This document shows, one piece after another, positions 51,838 to 63,019 of a stretch of DNA of 64,000 nt. How positions within the stretch are numbered: position 1 is the first letter of the stretch; every line of letters starts with the position of its first letter. The notes below the pieces were generated by a model. The model saw only the letters and a program-made list of their open reading frames with translations. It was not told where the DNA came from and made no database searches. Location: positions 716,501 to 780,500 of the forward strand of contig CANLEH010000001.1 of the NCBI GenBank assembly GCA_947489665.1, written 5' to 3'. This DNA comes from an uncultured Roseicyclus sp. Lineage in GTDB: Bacteria; Pseudomonadota; Alphaproteobacteria; Rhodobacterales; Rhodobacteraceae. The position numbers and the translations under genes are program-made.

Positions 51838-54800
51838 ATGCCGACATTCACACTTGAGGGATTCACACTAAACGCTGGTGCCTACGTCGGGACAACAACG
51901 TTCACGGTCACAGTCCCCGAAAACTATTTGGTCAATTATGAGTATTCGAACGCGACCAACAATCCAGGGTTCGCCACTGCCGATTTTGGTGTCCCCGCAA
52001 CGGCGATTCCCGAAGCCTTCTTTGAGCCCACCATAAACACACCGATATTTCTTGCCCCCTACGGCGAAGACGTGAACGACGAGCTTTTTGTTGCTGACGT
52101 TACATTCTCCAGCGGCCAAGTCCTTACCATGTTATCGCTTTATGACGCGTCAACGGGTCTTGATCACGTCTTTGTGCTTGCGGATAACTTCAATTCATAT
52201 TCGATTCCGCAGAATGCCACCGAATTTAGCACCGCATTCGCCGGTATCGTCTCGGCCACAGAGGTTACCACCGGCCAGTTTGCACCGGGTCAGGACATCG
52301 ACCTTGCAAACGTCGATCCAACGACACTCTCCTCCACGTCGCAGGATGATTTCTGGATTGGGACAAATCTGGGCGAATTCTTCGATGGTGGGGCCGGCAA
52401 CGACACGCTGAACGGAGCAGACGGCAACGATACTCTCCGCGGCGGCGATGGCCACGACAGCCTAATTGGCGGTGACGGGCGCGATGTTCTCGAAGGCAAT
52501 GACGGTGACGACATCATTGACGCGTCCGGCGGGTCTGCTGCGTCCCAAAGCTTTGGGGACATTATCCTCGCCGGTCTTGGGACCAACACGGTAACGGGGC
52601 ATGCTGCGGCGTTTTCTGCGTCGTTCGGCGGTGGGATCGACATCATCATGGCGGATATGGGCGATGCCACCGGCGGCGTGCATATCACGGTTTCGGGTAT
52701 GCAAGGCACCGGGACGGCTATCGGCACCGGGAGTCTTGCAGGGCAGGTCTCGACCAGTTTTACCTTTGCGGACCATTTCGAAGGCTCGATGGGCAGTGAC
52801 CTGATTGAAGGATCCGATTTTGGGTCAGGGCCATCCAATGACCTTGAATCTTTCGTTGGTGGCGCAGGAAATGACACAATCGATGGGAATGGCGGGTTCG
52901 ATGTCGTCCAATACAATCTGGAATTCGCTGGCACGCAGGGCGTAGATGTCGATCTAGCGAGCAGTGTCGCAACTGACAGTTTTGGCGATACTGACACTTT
53001 GCTCGATATCGAAGGCGTTGAAGGAACAGCGCGGGGCGACACGCTGCGCGGTGACAGCGGCGGCAATTTCCTCAATGGCCTCGATGGCGATGATTTCATT
53101 GAGGGCCGCGACGGTGACGACATTCTGCTGGGCGGCAATGGCGATGATACCCTGATCGGGGACCTGGGCGATGACGAGCTGAACGGGGGCGATGGCTACG
53201 ACATTGCCCGCTACGACACTGCCGCTGGTGCGGTCAACGTTAACCTCTCAACGGGTCTCGCCTCCGGTGCCCATGGCAACGATAGCCTGATTGGCATTGA
53301 AGAGGTTGAAGGATCTGACTTCAACGACACGCTTGTCGGCGATGGAAATGATAATGCTTTCGTCGGTCGCGCGGGCGACGACGATATCGACGGCGGCGCA
53401 GGTTCAGACGATGTCTATTACTACGACGCGTCCTCCGCGGTCTTCATCGACCTCACCACGGGTGTAAGTTTTTTGGGTGGGGGCAATGATACCCTAACCA
53501 GCATCGAAAACGTTGTTGGCTCGAACTTCGCCGATTCCATCGTTGGTAATGCTGACGAGAACCGTCTGCGCGGCTTAAGCGGCAATGACGAACTTTTTGG
53601 ACGCGGTGGCAACGACGTGCTGCGCGGTGGTGCAGGCAATGACACGCTTGATGGTGGCACCGACGATGGCGGCTTTTCCCGTGGCGACCGCGCCGATTAC
53701 AGCCGTGACCACGAAGAAGGTGGCACCAACGGCATCAATGCGGACCTTGCAACCGGCTTGGCCACGGACAGCTTCGGCAACACCGATACCTTGATCGACA
53801 TCGAGTCGATCCGTGGGACACGGCACAACGATACGCTCTTGGGTGATGGCGGACGAAATCAGCTTCAAGGCGAAGACGGCAACGACTCCATCGAGGGCCG
53901 CGATGGTGACGATGATCTTATGGGCGGTGCCGGAAACGACACGCTGATCGGCGGCAGCGGCGAGGATTTCCTGCAAGCAGGGGCCGGTGTGGACATCATC
54001 GAAGGTGGAGCGGGCGGTATTGATACCGACTTTGACGAGCTGACATACATCTTCGATTTCGACTTTCAGAATGGGCAGATCGCCCCCGCTGGGATCACGG
54101 CTGTCTATACCAATGCAACCGATGGCACAGTTGTCGACTTTGCCGGCGACACCGATACGTTCACAGGAATTGAGCGCATTGGTGGAACCAATAATGACGA
54201 TTCCTTCACCGGATCTGTAGGGCGGCAGGAATTCCGTGGATTTGGTGGTAACGACACGTTCAACGGTGGAGCGGGTGACAATGACGTCGTTGACTACTCT
54301 CGGGAGCGCGCCGATCTGGGGGCGTCTCAAGGCATCGATGTAAACCTTGCGCTTGGGACCGGTACGGATGCCTTCGGTGATACCGACACCTTCTCTGGCA
54401 TTGAAGAGATCTGGGGTACTGGATTCAACGATTCCATAGTCGGGGATACCGGCAGGAATTGGCTTGAGGGCAGAGACGGTAACGACACGCTGCGGGGCGG
54501 TGATGGAGATGATGGGCTGGTGGGCGGCGACGGCGACGACCTGCTTGATGGGGGCGCAGGTGCGTATGACACGGCTCACTATTTCGATGCTTCGGGGGCT
54601 GTAAACGCAAATCTTACGACAGGTTTGGCATCTGGTGCCGCTGGCAACGACGTCCTTATTGGCATTGAAGAGCTGCACGGTTCTGACTTCAACGATACCT
54701 TGATCGGTGATTCAGGACGCAACCGAATGCAGGGCGGCCTTGGCGACGACTCGCTGGATGGTGGTGCGGGTATCGATGCGGTGGACTACTACGAATCCCA

Positions 54801-56853
54801 AAGCGGTGTGTCAGTGAACTTGGCGACTGGCGTCGTCAGTGGCGATCGCGGAAACGACACGATCACGAATTTCGAAAACGTTTGGGGTGGTTTCGGTAAT
54901 GACACACTGACCGGGAATGCCGAAGACAATGTCCTTCAAGGGCGCGGCGGCGACGATTTCATCGATGGCGGCGCGGGCGGTTTTGATGTCGTCAACTTCT
55001 TCGGTGCGACCAGTGGAGTAAACGCCAACCTAGCGACAGGCTCGGTCACAGGCGGCGAAGGAACCGATACCCTTGTCAACATCGAAGGATTGGAGGGCTC
55101 GGCCCACAATGACACACTGATCGGCGATGCGGGCGACAACCGCATCCAAGGCTATTTTGGTGACGACTCGATGGATGGTGGCGCGGGGCGCGACGTTGTC
55201 GACTATTTCCAGATCCAGACCGGTATCTCAGTCAACCTGACAACCGAGGTTGCGACGGGCGGAGGTGGAAACGACACCGTCATAGGCTTCGAGGACATCT
55301 ATGCAGGGTTCGGCGATGACACCCTTGTCGGGACGACGGGAGAAAACCTGATCATCGGTCGCGGCGGAAACGACTCCATCCAGCTTCTGGACGGAAACGA
55401 CTTCGGCGATGGGGGCGACGGGAACGACACAATCGACGGTGGGGACGGAAACGATACGATCGCCGATGGCCTTGGCGACGACAGTCTGATCGGTGGCCTT
55501 GGTGATGATCTGTTCCTCCTAAACTCGGGGTCAGAAACCGTTGATGGGGGCATGGGGTCAGACACCATCCGCGTGGACTTTTCCGGCTTTTCGCTGCCTT
55601 CGAGTTTCATTGCTGAGCTGGATCTGACCACTGGGTACTGGGGTCAGCAAGGCAATCCGAACCTGTCGGAAACGCTAATAAGCATCGAAGGGTTGGAAGT
55701 TGTTGGCGCCGTTTCGGTCAACGCCATCGGGGATGGCGAAAACAACGTTTTCGCACTCGACGGCGGGGACGACACCGTTTCGGGTGCCGGTGGAGAAGAC
55801 ACGCTATTCGGTGGCGACGGCGACGACACCATCGAAGGCGGCGCCGGAGGTGACGACATCGACGGCGGCGCAGGCATCGATACCGGCAGCTACGCAAGCT
55901 CAGGGGCGGCCGTAAATGTAAGCCTCATCGCTGGAACCGGGCTGGGTGGCGACGCGGCGGGCGATGTGTTGACCTCGGTCGAAAACCTCTTGGGCAGCGC
56001 CTTCAACGACACCTTCAGCGGCAATGGCTCGGCAAACCACCTGAGCGGCCAGATGGGCAATGATACACTGCGCGGCGGTTCTGGAGACGACACCCTTGAT
56101 GGAGGACAGGGCACCGATGACCTTTCAGGCGGCGCCGGCTCGGATAGCCTTCTAGGCGGCAACGAGGCTGATACTCTGCGTGGGCAGGGTCAGAACGACA
56201 CCATAGATGGAGGAGATGGCGCTGATGATATCACGGGCGGCGCAGGTGCCGACTCCATCGACGGGGGCTCTGGAAATGATGACATTATTGGCCAGGGCCA
56301 GGGCGACACAATCAATGGAGGCGCCGGAAACGACACCATCTCGGGCGGCTCAGGCAACGATGTGCTCAACGGCGGTTCCGAAAACGACAACCTGTCGGGC
56401 GGCGGCAACAATGACACGCTCAACGGCGATGATGGCAATGACTTGCTGAGCGGGGCTGCGGGCCTCGACGAACTCAATGGCGGGTCGGGAGATGACACGC
56501 TCAACAGCGGCTCCGGGGCCGATACCCTGGACGGCGGCGCTGGCAATGACAGGATGAACGGGGGTGGCGCTGATGGTGTACGCGACGTCTTCATTTTCGG
56601 CCTGGGCTACGAGGCGGACCGGATCAACGCCTTCGATCAGCTCGGCACGGACCAGCTCCGCCTTGACGATGCGCTATGGCTCGACACGCATCCCGGTGGT
56701 TTGACGGAACAACAAGTGATCGACACCTTCGGCACGCTCAACGGCACCGGCACAATCCTGACGCTGGACTTTGGCGGCGGTGATGTGCTGGAGGTGCAGA
56801 ATGGGGCCGGGATAGATCAGGCGACCTTGGGGGCGGATGTGTTCATTTTCTAG
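51838..56853 (+). CDS. Large RTX (hemolysin-type Ca2+-binding) protein, type I secretion substrate
   Basis: 1,671 residues from ATG 51838 (GAGGGGGGGG upstream). The N-terminal 150 residues are a beta-rich domain (PTFTLEGFTLNAGAYVGTTT) without repeats. Then dozens of GGxGxDxLx nonapeptides fold as Ca2+-bound parallel beta-rolls. They are interleaved with about eleven copies of a longer module of the type GVNVNLATG, GNDTLIGIE and GSDFNDTLIGD. No catalytic domain is visible, so it is probably a surface-layer, adhesin or bacteriocin-like exoprotein. The C-terminal 75 residues (DRINAFDQLGTDQL to ADVFIF) are the type I secretion cassette shared with the neighbouring protease. No Sec signal is present. 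The exporter is encoded at 61286-64000. Confidence 0.92.
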   Translation: MPTFTLEGFTLNAGAYVGTTTFTVTVPENYLVNYEYSNATNNPGFATADFGVPATAIPEAFFEPTINTPIFLAPYGEDVNDELFVADVTFSSGQVLTMLSLYDASTGLDHVFVLADNFNSYSIPQNATEFSTAFAGIVSATEVTTGQFAPGQDIDLANVDPTTLSSTSQDDFWIGTNLGEFFDGGAGNDTLNGADGNDTLRGGDGHDSLIGGDGRDVLEGNDGDDIIDASGGSAASQSFGDIILAGLGTNTVTGHAAAFSASFGGGIDIIMADMGDATGGVHITVSGMQGTGTAIGTGSLAGQVSTSFTFADHFEGSMGSDLIEGSDFGSGPSNDLESFVGGAGNDTIDGNGGFDVVQYNLEFAGTQGVDVDLASSVATDSFGDTDTLLDIEGVEGTARGDTLRGDSGGNFLNGLDGDDFIEGRDGDDILLGGNGDDTLIGDLGDDELNGGDGYDIARYDTAAGAVNVNLSTGLASGAHGNDSLIGIEEVEGSDFNDTLVGDGNDNAFVGRAGDDDIDGGAGSDDVYYYDASSAVFIDLTTGVSFLGGGNDTLTSIENVVGSNFADSIVGNADENRLRGLSGNDELFGRGGNDVLRGGAGNDTLDGGTDDGGFSRGDRADYSRDHEEGGTNGINADLATGLATDSFGNTDTLIDIESIRGTRHNDTLLGDGGRNQLQGEDGNDSIEGRDGDDDLMGGAGNDTLIGGSGEDFLQAGAGVDIIEGGAGGIDTDFDELTYIFDFDFQNGQIAPAGITAVYTNATDGTVVDFAGDTDTFTGIERIGGTNNDDSFTGSVGRQEFRGFGGNDTFNGGAGDNDVVDYSRERADLGASQGIDVNLALGTGTDAFGDTDTFSGIEEIWGTGFNDSIVGDTGRNWLEGRDGNDTLRGGDGDDGLVGGDGDDLLDGGAGAYDTAHYFDASGAVNANLTTGLASGAAGNDVLIGIEELHGSDFNDTLIGDSGRNRMQGGLGDDSLDGGAGIDAVDYYESQSGVSVNLATGVVSGDRGNDTITNFENVWGGFGNDTLTGNAEDNVLQGRGGDDFIDGGAGGFDVVNFFGATSGVNANLATGSVTGGEGTDTLVNIEGLEGSAHNDTLIGDAGDNRIQGYFGDDSMDGGAGRDVVDYFQIQTGISVNLTTEVATGGGGNDTVIGFEDIYAGFGDDTLVGTTGENLIIGRGGNDSIQLLDGNDFGDGGDGNDTIDGGDGNDTIADGLGDDSLIGGLGDDLFLLNSGSETVDGGMGSDTIRVDFSGFSLPSSFIAELDLTTGYWGQQGNPNLSETLISIEGLEVVGAVSVNAIGDGENNVFALDGGDDTVSGAGGEDTLFGGDGDDTIEGGAGGDDIDGGAGIDTGSYASSGAAVNVSLIAGTGLGGDAAGDVLTSVENLLGSAFNDTFSGNGSANHLSGQMGNDTLRGGSGDDTLDGGQGTDDLSGGAGSDSLLGGNEADTLRGQGQNDTIDGGDGADDITGGAGADSIDGGSGNDDIIGQGQGDTINGGAGNDTISGGSGNDVLNGGSENDNLSGGGNNDTLNGDDGNDLLSGAAGLDELNGGSGDDTLNSGSGADTLDGGAGNDRMNGGGADGVRDVFIFGLGYEADRINAFDQLGTDQLRLDDALWLDTHPGGLTEQQVIDTFGTLNGTGTILTLDFGGGDVLEVQNGAGIDQATLGADVFIF

Positions 56854-57900
56854 CGAGCCTCCGGGCAACGTGCGGGTGTACGGAATACGTTGTCTTTTTG
56901 GTCCGCATCAGAGTGTCCGTTGAGCATCTTCGCGCATGATTTTGCGAGGGTGTCATAGCCAATTGGCTTGCTGACCTTCTTGCCTCAACGACCTAGGGCC
57001 GAAACGAACCTATCCAACTCAATCGAATTGACTGCTTGTTGACGGAACCATCAATCTTCATTGATGATCCCTTTAGAATGGACCCGCACCCCCGCGTTCG
57101 ATCCTCTCAATAGAACGGGCGACGGAATTCGACGCAACAATCTACGAAAATGGGGTCTTTCTCGTTCCAAAAGTTGGCCGATGCTTGGTCGCACTGAACA
57201 GTTCGTAACGAGCAGACGCATTTAACCACACCCCTCGCTAGAAAATGAACACATCCGCCCCCAAGGTCGCCTGATCTATCCCGGCCCCATTCTGCACCTC
57301 CAGCACATCACCGCCGCCAAAGTCCAGCGTCAGGATTGTGCCGGTGCTGTTCAGCGTCCCGAACGTGTCGATCACTTGCTGCTCGGTCAAACCACCGGGA
57401 TGCGTGTCGAGCCACAGCGCATCGTCAAGGCGGAGCTGGTCCGTGCCGAGCTGATCGAAGGCGTTGATCCGGTCCGCCTCGTAGCCCAGGCCAAAGACGA
57501 AGACGTCGCGCACACCATCAGCGCCACCCCCGTTCATCCTGTCATTGCCAGCGCCGCCGTCCAGGGTATCCGCCCCAGTGCCGCCGTTGAGCGTGTCATC
57601 TCCGGACCCGCCATTCAGCACGTCGAGGCCCGCAGCCCCGCTCAGCAAGTCATTGCCACCATCGCCGTTGAGCGTGTCATTGTTGCCGCTGCCGGACAGA
57701 TCGTCGTTGTCTTCTCCGCCATTTATGAGGTCATTGCCCGAGCCGCCCAGAACGGTGTCATTGCCCGCCTCGCCGTTGATCGTGTCGTCCTGACCCTGCC
57801 CGATGATGTCATCGTCTCCGGCCCCGCCATCGATGGAATCGGAACCCGCGCCGCCGGTGATCACGTCCGAGCCATCTCCGCCGTCGATCGAGTCGCCGTC
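56190..57900. repeat. Long inverted repeat formed by two convergent RTX C-terminal ends
   Basis: The last roughly 660 bases of the + strand RTX gene and the last roughly 660 of the minus-strand protease gene are homologous in inverted orientation, separated by 384 bases. Identity is highest at the outer coding ends: 114 bases (56744-56857 and its counterpart ending at 57234) match exactly. The outer limits are approximate because the RTX repeats are degenerate. Confidence 0.75.
56854..57237. other. Gap between convergent RTX genes
   Basis: 384 bases between two converging stops. No coding frame and no clear strong terminator hairpin. It forms the loop of the large inverted repeat. Confidence 0.5.
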
Positions 57901-59706
57901 GCCTTGGCCGCGGATCGTGTCCGCGCCGGCCCCTCCGGACAGGCTGTCATCACCGGAGCTGCCAGACAGGTCATCGGCGCCATTGCCTCCCAGCATTGTA
58001 TCCTCACCGCCTTCCCCCCGCAGCGTCGCTGCATCAGGCCCGGCTTCAAGCGAGTCATTGCCACCTCCGCCCACCAACGTATCTGCGCCACCGCCACCGA
58101 TCAGTGTGTCATTGCCCGCATTGCCTTTGATTTGGTTCGCAACGTTGTTGCCCTCGATCGAGTCATTCCCGCTGCCCGCGTAGTAATCTTCGATCTGGGT
58201 GCCTCGGGCAATCCACATATTGTCGTTCCGGCCAGCCTGATACGGATTGAAGACGGTCGATAGCGTTTCGGCCTTTAGGGAAACGATTTGATTCTTGGTA
58301 TCGAACGAGAAGTCGATGAGATCATGACCGCTCACATCATAGATGGTAAACGCGATATGGGAGTCACTGAACCACCCGTTTGGGTCCGAGCCTGTCTCTG
58401 CAAAATCAAACAATGCTGCCAAATAGCTGACTTCACCTGCCCCGATATCCGAACTGGAAAACGCATTGGCAAACGTGTGGCCCTTGCCCCAAACAGAATT
58501 GCCTGCGGTCGGTGTTTCATTGCTGCTCGGTGTGCCGAAAATATTCTGCAGCGCAATGATATCAACCAGCATCGGGGTCACGATGCTGCCGGTCTCCGAT
58601 CCGTAGAACGGATTCTTGCTCGGGCTCATGTAGGACATGATCGAATTCAGGGTTGAATCGTTCAGATAGGTGTTGGTGTTGGATGCGCCAGAAATATCGG
58701 TCTCGAAGGTGGCGGAGCCATTGTAACTTCCTTGGTGGCCAAGACCCAAGGCATGTCCGATTTCGTGAATATAGGTCTGGAATGAATATTCATTGATCTC
58801 GGTACCGTATGTGCCAAGCCATCCCAGACCAACATTCACTTCGATGTAGTCTATCTGGAAGGGCCAGCTGGTTGAAATCTCAGGCGATGCATAGGCGCTG
58901 TCGAGGTCCTCATCGTCGAACACGATATCGGCATCGCCTGAGACAATATCGAACTCGATGTCGAGGAACATCTCGAAACTCTGCATCGCCCATTTGGCCA
59001 GACGTTGCCCATCCGCGCTCAAACCGTCGATGTCAGCTTTGATGATCGTCGTGGAGTTGTCGAAAAAGCCCCATGGACCACCTTGGTTGGCCCAGTAACC
59101 ATCGGTGAGATAGTCGGCCAACTGATCGTGGGATGCGACCTGCCTTTCGGGAACGAACTCTGAAACCCTGAGGGTGTACTCTCCTGTACCGAATTCGCTG
59201 CCTGAGGTGGGGCTCACATAAGATCCCACATCGATGTAGTAGGTGCCTGTATATTCTGCCTGGTAGAATATCGCGGCCTGATACCCAGAGCCCGCGTCAT
59301 CATTGAGCTTGATGACGTTGCCGTTCTCGTCGCGCAAACGAAGGAATGAGTCATTGAGTGGATTTGAGCCACGGCCTGAAACTTCAAACGCAACGAATTC
59401 GCCGGCGATCAACTCGACCTCAAGCCAATCGCGGTCACCGTTGAACGCAATGGTGCCATCAAAGGTCGAAGGGGTCGTGGACACGTTCAACGAATAGACA
59501 GTGTTTTGTCCGTTGGCCGCATCAGTCCCTTCGTTGTCCAGCGCGTTCGTGCCCGACAAGGCAAAGCCGGCGAAATCCGCGTCCGTGAGCACTGCAAATT
59601 CATATGACAATTCCGTGCCTGAAGGCGGCACAGCCTTATCCCCATTCAGAAATGCATACACGCATTCTGGGTCAGTTGGACGGAATGCTGCGCAAATCGT
59701 GCACAT
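57238..59706 (-). CDS. Serralysin-type M10 metalloprotease with RTX C-terminus
   Basis: 822 residues. It starts MCTICAAFRPTDPECVYAFL. Residues 70-180 resemble a pre-peptidase PPC domain (DWLEVELIAGEFVAFEVSGR). The zinc site HEIGHALGLGH starts at H314 (H314, H318, H324, catalytic E315), and the Met-turn is SIMSYMS. RTX nonapeptides occupy about residues 530-740, then the type I secretion cassette ending ADVFIF. Zinc proteases of this type are exported by PrtD-E-F systems without a Sec signal and degrade extracellular proteins. It is convergent with the large RTX gene and divergent from the exporter across 1.6 kb. Confidence 0.93.
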   Translation of the reverse strand: MCTICAAFRPTDPECVYAFLNGDKAVPPSGTELSYEFAVLTDADFAGFALSGTNALDNEGTDAANGQNTVYSLNVSTTPSTFDGTIAFNGDRDWLEVELIAGEFVAFEVSGRGSNPLNDSFLRLRDENGNVIKLNDDAGSGYQAAIFYQAEYTGTYYIDVGSYVSPTSGSEFGTGEYTLRVSEFVPERQVASHDQLADYLTDGYWANQGGPWGFFDNSTTIIKADIDGLSADGQRLAKWAMQSFEMFLDIEFDIVSGDADIVFDDEDLDSAYASPEISTSWPFQIDYIEVNVGLGWLGTYGTEINEYSFQTYIHEIGHALGLGHQGSYNGSATFETDISGASNTNTYLNDSTLNSIMSYMSPSKNPFYGSETGSIVTPMLVDIIALQNIFGTPSSNETPTAGNSVWGKGHTFANAFSSSDIGAGEVSYLAALFDFAETGSDPNGWFSDSHIAFTIYDVSGHDLIDFSFDTKNQIVSLKAETLSTVFNPYQAGRNDNMWIARGTQIEDYYAGSGNDSIEGNNVANQIKGNAGNDTLIGGGGADTLVGGGGNDSLEAGPDAATLRGEGGEDTMLGGNGADDLSGSSGDDSLSGGAGADTIRGQGDGDSIDGGDGSDVITGGAGSDSIDGGAGDDDIIGQGQDDTINGEAGNDTVLGGSGNDLINGGEDNDDLSGSGNNDTLNGDGGNDLLSGAAGLDVLNGGSGDDTLNGGTGADTLDGGAGNDRMNGGGADGVRDVFVFGLGYEADRINAFDQLGTDQLRLDDALWLDTHPGGLTEQQVIDTFGTLNSTGTILTLDFGGGDVLEVQNGAGIDQATLGADVFIF

Positions 59707-61285
59707 GAGTTAAGCTCCAATGACTTTCCGAGCGGCTGAAACCCGTTCACCGCAGAATGCCACGGTACTCAACCAGTGCCGCCAACTGAGTTTGAGATTT
59801 TTGCAAACATCGGAGAGCCAGCAACCTGCGATGCATCGCATGCTTGGGTAATGCGGGATAGGGGAAGTCCGTGACATTCTAAACTCTGATCTTCGACGGG
59901 CCGGGCGACACCAGGCAACATTCAAATGCGCGGTCACCCGCGCTGCGCCTGATATTGCGATGCGCGAAATGCCTTGCTGCCAATGTCGCAGCCAAACCAG
60001 GAGCCATTGCGGGTTGGAGCGCCGCCTGGTCCTTAAATATGGTCGTCATAGCCTCACCATTCTTGCGCTAGATGACTGCAGATGCCCTTGGGCCATTCAG
60101 ACACCGTATGGACTGTTGCCGGCATCGCATCGAGCTGCGCCGATCCCTCGTCTCGCCCGGGATTGTCGAGATCACAACACAGTTCGCATCCGAACGCCGG
60201 TTCGATCAGAGCCTCTTTGCTGGGACAGTAACGGTCTATGGCGACCAATCTATGGCAACAACTGGAAGAGAATTTGTCCCGTTCCGAGAAGCGCCAGCCT
60301 CATGCCATCAATGGCCGACTACAATAAACGTGATTTCGCGATTGCATGGGCGCAAACTTCACTTCGCTCGTCCGGTGGATGGCACCACCGCTACCCGGGA
60401 AGACACGGTGCCAGCAACGGCAAAGGGTTTGGCCCATCCGCTAAGCGTCCTAGTGCGCTGCGGTCGATTGTGCGCACCATTTTGTAGGGTCAGAGAACCG
60501 CTGTGAAATCGCGGTCACTCACGAACTTTGAGTTGGGTGAAACTGGCGCGGTCACGCCTCGCCGGTCGCGCAAGTGCAAGGAGTTGCATTAAACTGCTCA
60601 GTACTTGTCGCATTGGGAGAACGCTCCGACGTTCAATGTGGATACACGACGCCATGGAAGGAAGCCGGCGCAGGCGCGGATTATCAACTGACTCACAGGA
60701 TCGCACGTTAGCGAACATCGTTGAATGCGGTTGGACGAATTGGTTTTGTTTATTGCTTGTTGACTCGTTTCGAAAAACGAATGAGGGCCCGTGAAAAGCG
60801 CCTGACGCCAAGGACCGATGCAACGAGAGACGTGTTAGAGGCGTTTTGGGGCCATGTAGTCCGAAGTTCCTGTCAACGGTCAAAATGCGGTCGTTACAAC
60901 TCGCTAGAGACGGTCAGCTTGGTATCGGAGGCGCTTCTCGACCTGGGCCTTCCGACGCAGTGCTCAAACTGGACATCTCCAGGTGAGTATAGATAGCTTT
61001 CAGAGCCCACTCGATTGACAGGTGACCGAGTTTTGTCGATTACGTAAGGCGAGTGCAATATTTCGGGCATATGATGCACCTTTTCGACATCGACAGATGG
61101 TTTATCCTCAACCTCAGCGCGCTTCACGTCAAAATTATTGGACGAACGCTGCCCGAAGAATTCTGGCCGAGGCGGATCGAAAGTGGATTTAGTCGCCAAG
61201 GTTGTTGGTTGCGGTACCTTCAGGTTTCTCTCGGACGCGGCCACATTGGTGCATCACCGACCGGAACGTCAGGCGTCGAAGCCTC
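59707..61285. other. Gene-poor 1.6 kb stretch
   Basis: Short frames cover most of it on both strands (for example 59960-60487 and 60894-61244), but their proteins are rich in Arg, Ser, Cys and Pro and none resembles a family. The region contains the promoters of the protease gene and of the exporter genes, and possibly remnants of decayed genes. I see no RNA gene. Confidence 0.5.
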
Positions 61286-63019
61286 GTGACATATCGCAAT
61301 AATCGGACAACTGACGAATTTGCAGCATTTCGCCGGAGCAATGCGTGGATTCTGCGGTTGGTTCTTCTCTTTAGTTTGTTCGTAAACGTCCTGATGCTGA
61401 CGGGTCCGCTCTACATGCTTCAGATTTATGAGCGCGTACTTGGATCTGGAAGCGAGGAAACTCTACTGGCGTTGACAATCCTTGTCGGATTTCTGTTTGC
61501 CATGATGGGTTTGCTTGATTTTGCGCGGTCGCGGGTTGCGGCCAGATTTGGCGCAAGGCTGCAACAGAGCTTCGACGCCCGAGTGTTCCGGGCGGCCTTG
61601 GCACGAGCTCAGCGTACCGGACAGGCACAATCGGCCTTGTCGGATCTTTCTTCGGTGCAGCGCCTGACCTCTTCGCCTGTGTTCATGGCACTCTTTGACC
61701 TACCCTTCACCCCCCTGTTCATCGCTGTCATCTTTGTGTTTCACGCGTGGCTTGGCTGGTTAGCTTTGGGTGGAGCCATCGTTTTGGTTATCGTGACCAT
61801 TCTGAACCGCACGACTACAGCAAAACCTCTCGGCGAGGCTGCAGAAACCGGCCGTCTAGCTGACCGCATGGCCGGTGAAATGCAGTCTCAGGCCGAGATA
61901 ATCCGTTCGCTGGGGATGCAGGAGGCGGCGTTTGCCCGATGGCAAAGGCAGCGTCGGCAAGCGCTAAATGTCTCGATCCGTGCTTCGGACGGGGTTGGCA
62001 GTTTCTCAACTCTTTCAAAGACGCTGAGGCTATTTCTACAATCGGCGATCCTAGGTCTTGCCGCTCTCCTCGTGCTTCGAGGTGAGCTGCGCGCCGGCGC
62101 GATGATCGCGGGTTCGATCTTGATGGGGCGCGCACTTGCACCAATCGATTTAGCAATCAGCCAATGGTCAACGATTTCCGAGGCCGCGCGGGGCTGGAAT
62201 CGTCTGCAGTCATTGCTTACTGATGAGCCGCAGCCCGCAAGCAAAATCGATCTGCCGCGCCCGAGGGCAGCCCTTGGAGTGGCAAGTCTTTCAGTAGTAC
62301 CACCGGGGGCGTCGGTGCCCACCCTGCGTGGCGTTTCCTTCCAGGTCGAACCTGGCCAAGCGGTCGGAGTTATTGGTCCATCTGGTTCGGGGAAATCCAG
62401 CCTAGCCCGTGCAATCACGGGCCTTTGGCAACCCTCTGGGGGTTCTGTCCGGCTCGACCGCGCCACGTTGGACCAATATGACGTGAACCGCCTCGGCAAA
62501 CTCATTGGATATCTGCCACAAAGCGTGACACTGTTCAGCGGTACGATCGCCGAGAACATTGCGAGGCTTGACCCAAACCCCGATCCAGATGCGGTTTCGA
62601 AAGCTGCAATGGCAGCCGATGCGGACACGATGATCCGGGCCTTGCCAGATGGTTACGACACCCAGGTCACCGGCATCGGTCCGAAGCTCTCGGGAGGACA
62701 AGTGCAACGTATTGGATTGGCACGAGCCCTTTATGGCGATCCGGTACTGTTGGTATTAGACGAACCTAACTCGGCACTTGATCACAACGGCTCGGAGGCG
62801 CTCAACCGCGCGGTTCAAGGCATGAAGGCGCGGGGTCTGAGTGTGATCATCATGGCGCATCGCCCTAATGCCATCCAGCACTGTGACAAGATCCTGTTTT
62901 TGCGCGATGGAATCGCGCAGGCCTTTGGGCCGCGGGATGAAATTCTAGCGCGCGTGTTGAAGAATGCGGCCGATGTCCGGCTGGTGGCCGATAATCCCGA
63001 AAAGGGGGGGCTGTCTTGA
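61286..63019 (+). CDS. Type I secretion permease/ATPase (PrtD family)
   Basis: 577 residues from GTG 61286, the normal PrtD length. The membrane domain (about residues 20-300) begins [20 protein letters not shown] and [20 protein letters not shown], hallmarks of PrtD. The nucleotide-binding domain has Walker [33 protein letters not shown], signature [15 protein letters not shown] and Walker [15 protein letters not shown]. It energises direct export of the RTX proteins across both membranes. The frame is open to 61202, but that extension lacks family similarity. It is followed immediately by the fusion-protein gene. Confidence 0.9.
   Translation: MTYRNNRTTDEFAAFRRSNAWILRLVLLFSLFVNVLMLTGPLYMLQIYERVLGSGSEETLLALTILVGFLFAMMGLLDFARSRVAARFGARLQQSFDARVFRAALARAQRTGQAQSALSDLSSVQRLTSSPVFMALFDLPFTPLFIAVIFVFHAWLGWLALGGAIVLVIVTILNRTTTAKPLGEAAETGRLADRMAGEMQSQAEIIRSLGMQEAAFARWQRQRRQALNVSIRASDGVGSFSTLSKTLRLFLQSAILGLAALLVLRGELRAGAMIAGSILMGRALAPIDLAISQWSTISEAARGWNRLQSLLTDEPQPASKIDLPRPRAALGVASLSVVPPGASVPTLRGVSFQVEPGQAVGVIGPSGSGKSSLARAITGLWQPSGGSVRLDRATLDQYDVNRLGKLIGYLPQSVTLFSGTIAENIARLDPNPDPDAVSKAAMAADADTMIRALPDGYDTQVTGIGPKLSGGQVQRIGLARALYGDPVLLVLDEPNSALDHNGSEALNRAVQGMKARGLSVIIMAHRPNAIQHCDKILFLRDGIAQAFGPRDEILARVLKNAADVRLVADNPEKGGLS

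Noticed and set aside
52370-56600. Dense short repeats that could suggest a CRISPR array or minisatellite
   Set aside because: The repeats keep one long reading frame, encode GGxGxD motifs and vary at third positions. There is no constant repeat with unique spacers.
59960-60506. Overlapping plus-strand frames of 144-175 codons upstream of the exporter
   Set aside because: Residue composition is Arg/Ser/Cys-rich, there is no family similarity and no ribosome-binding site. Kept as gene-poor DNA.
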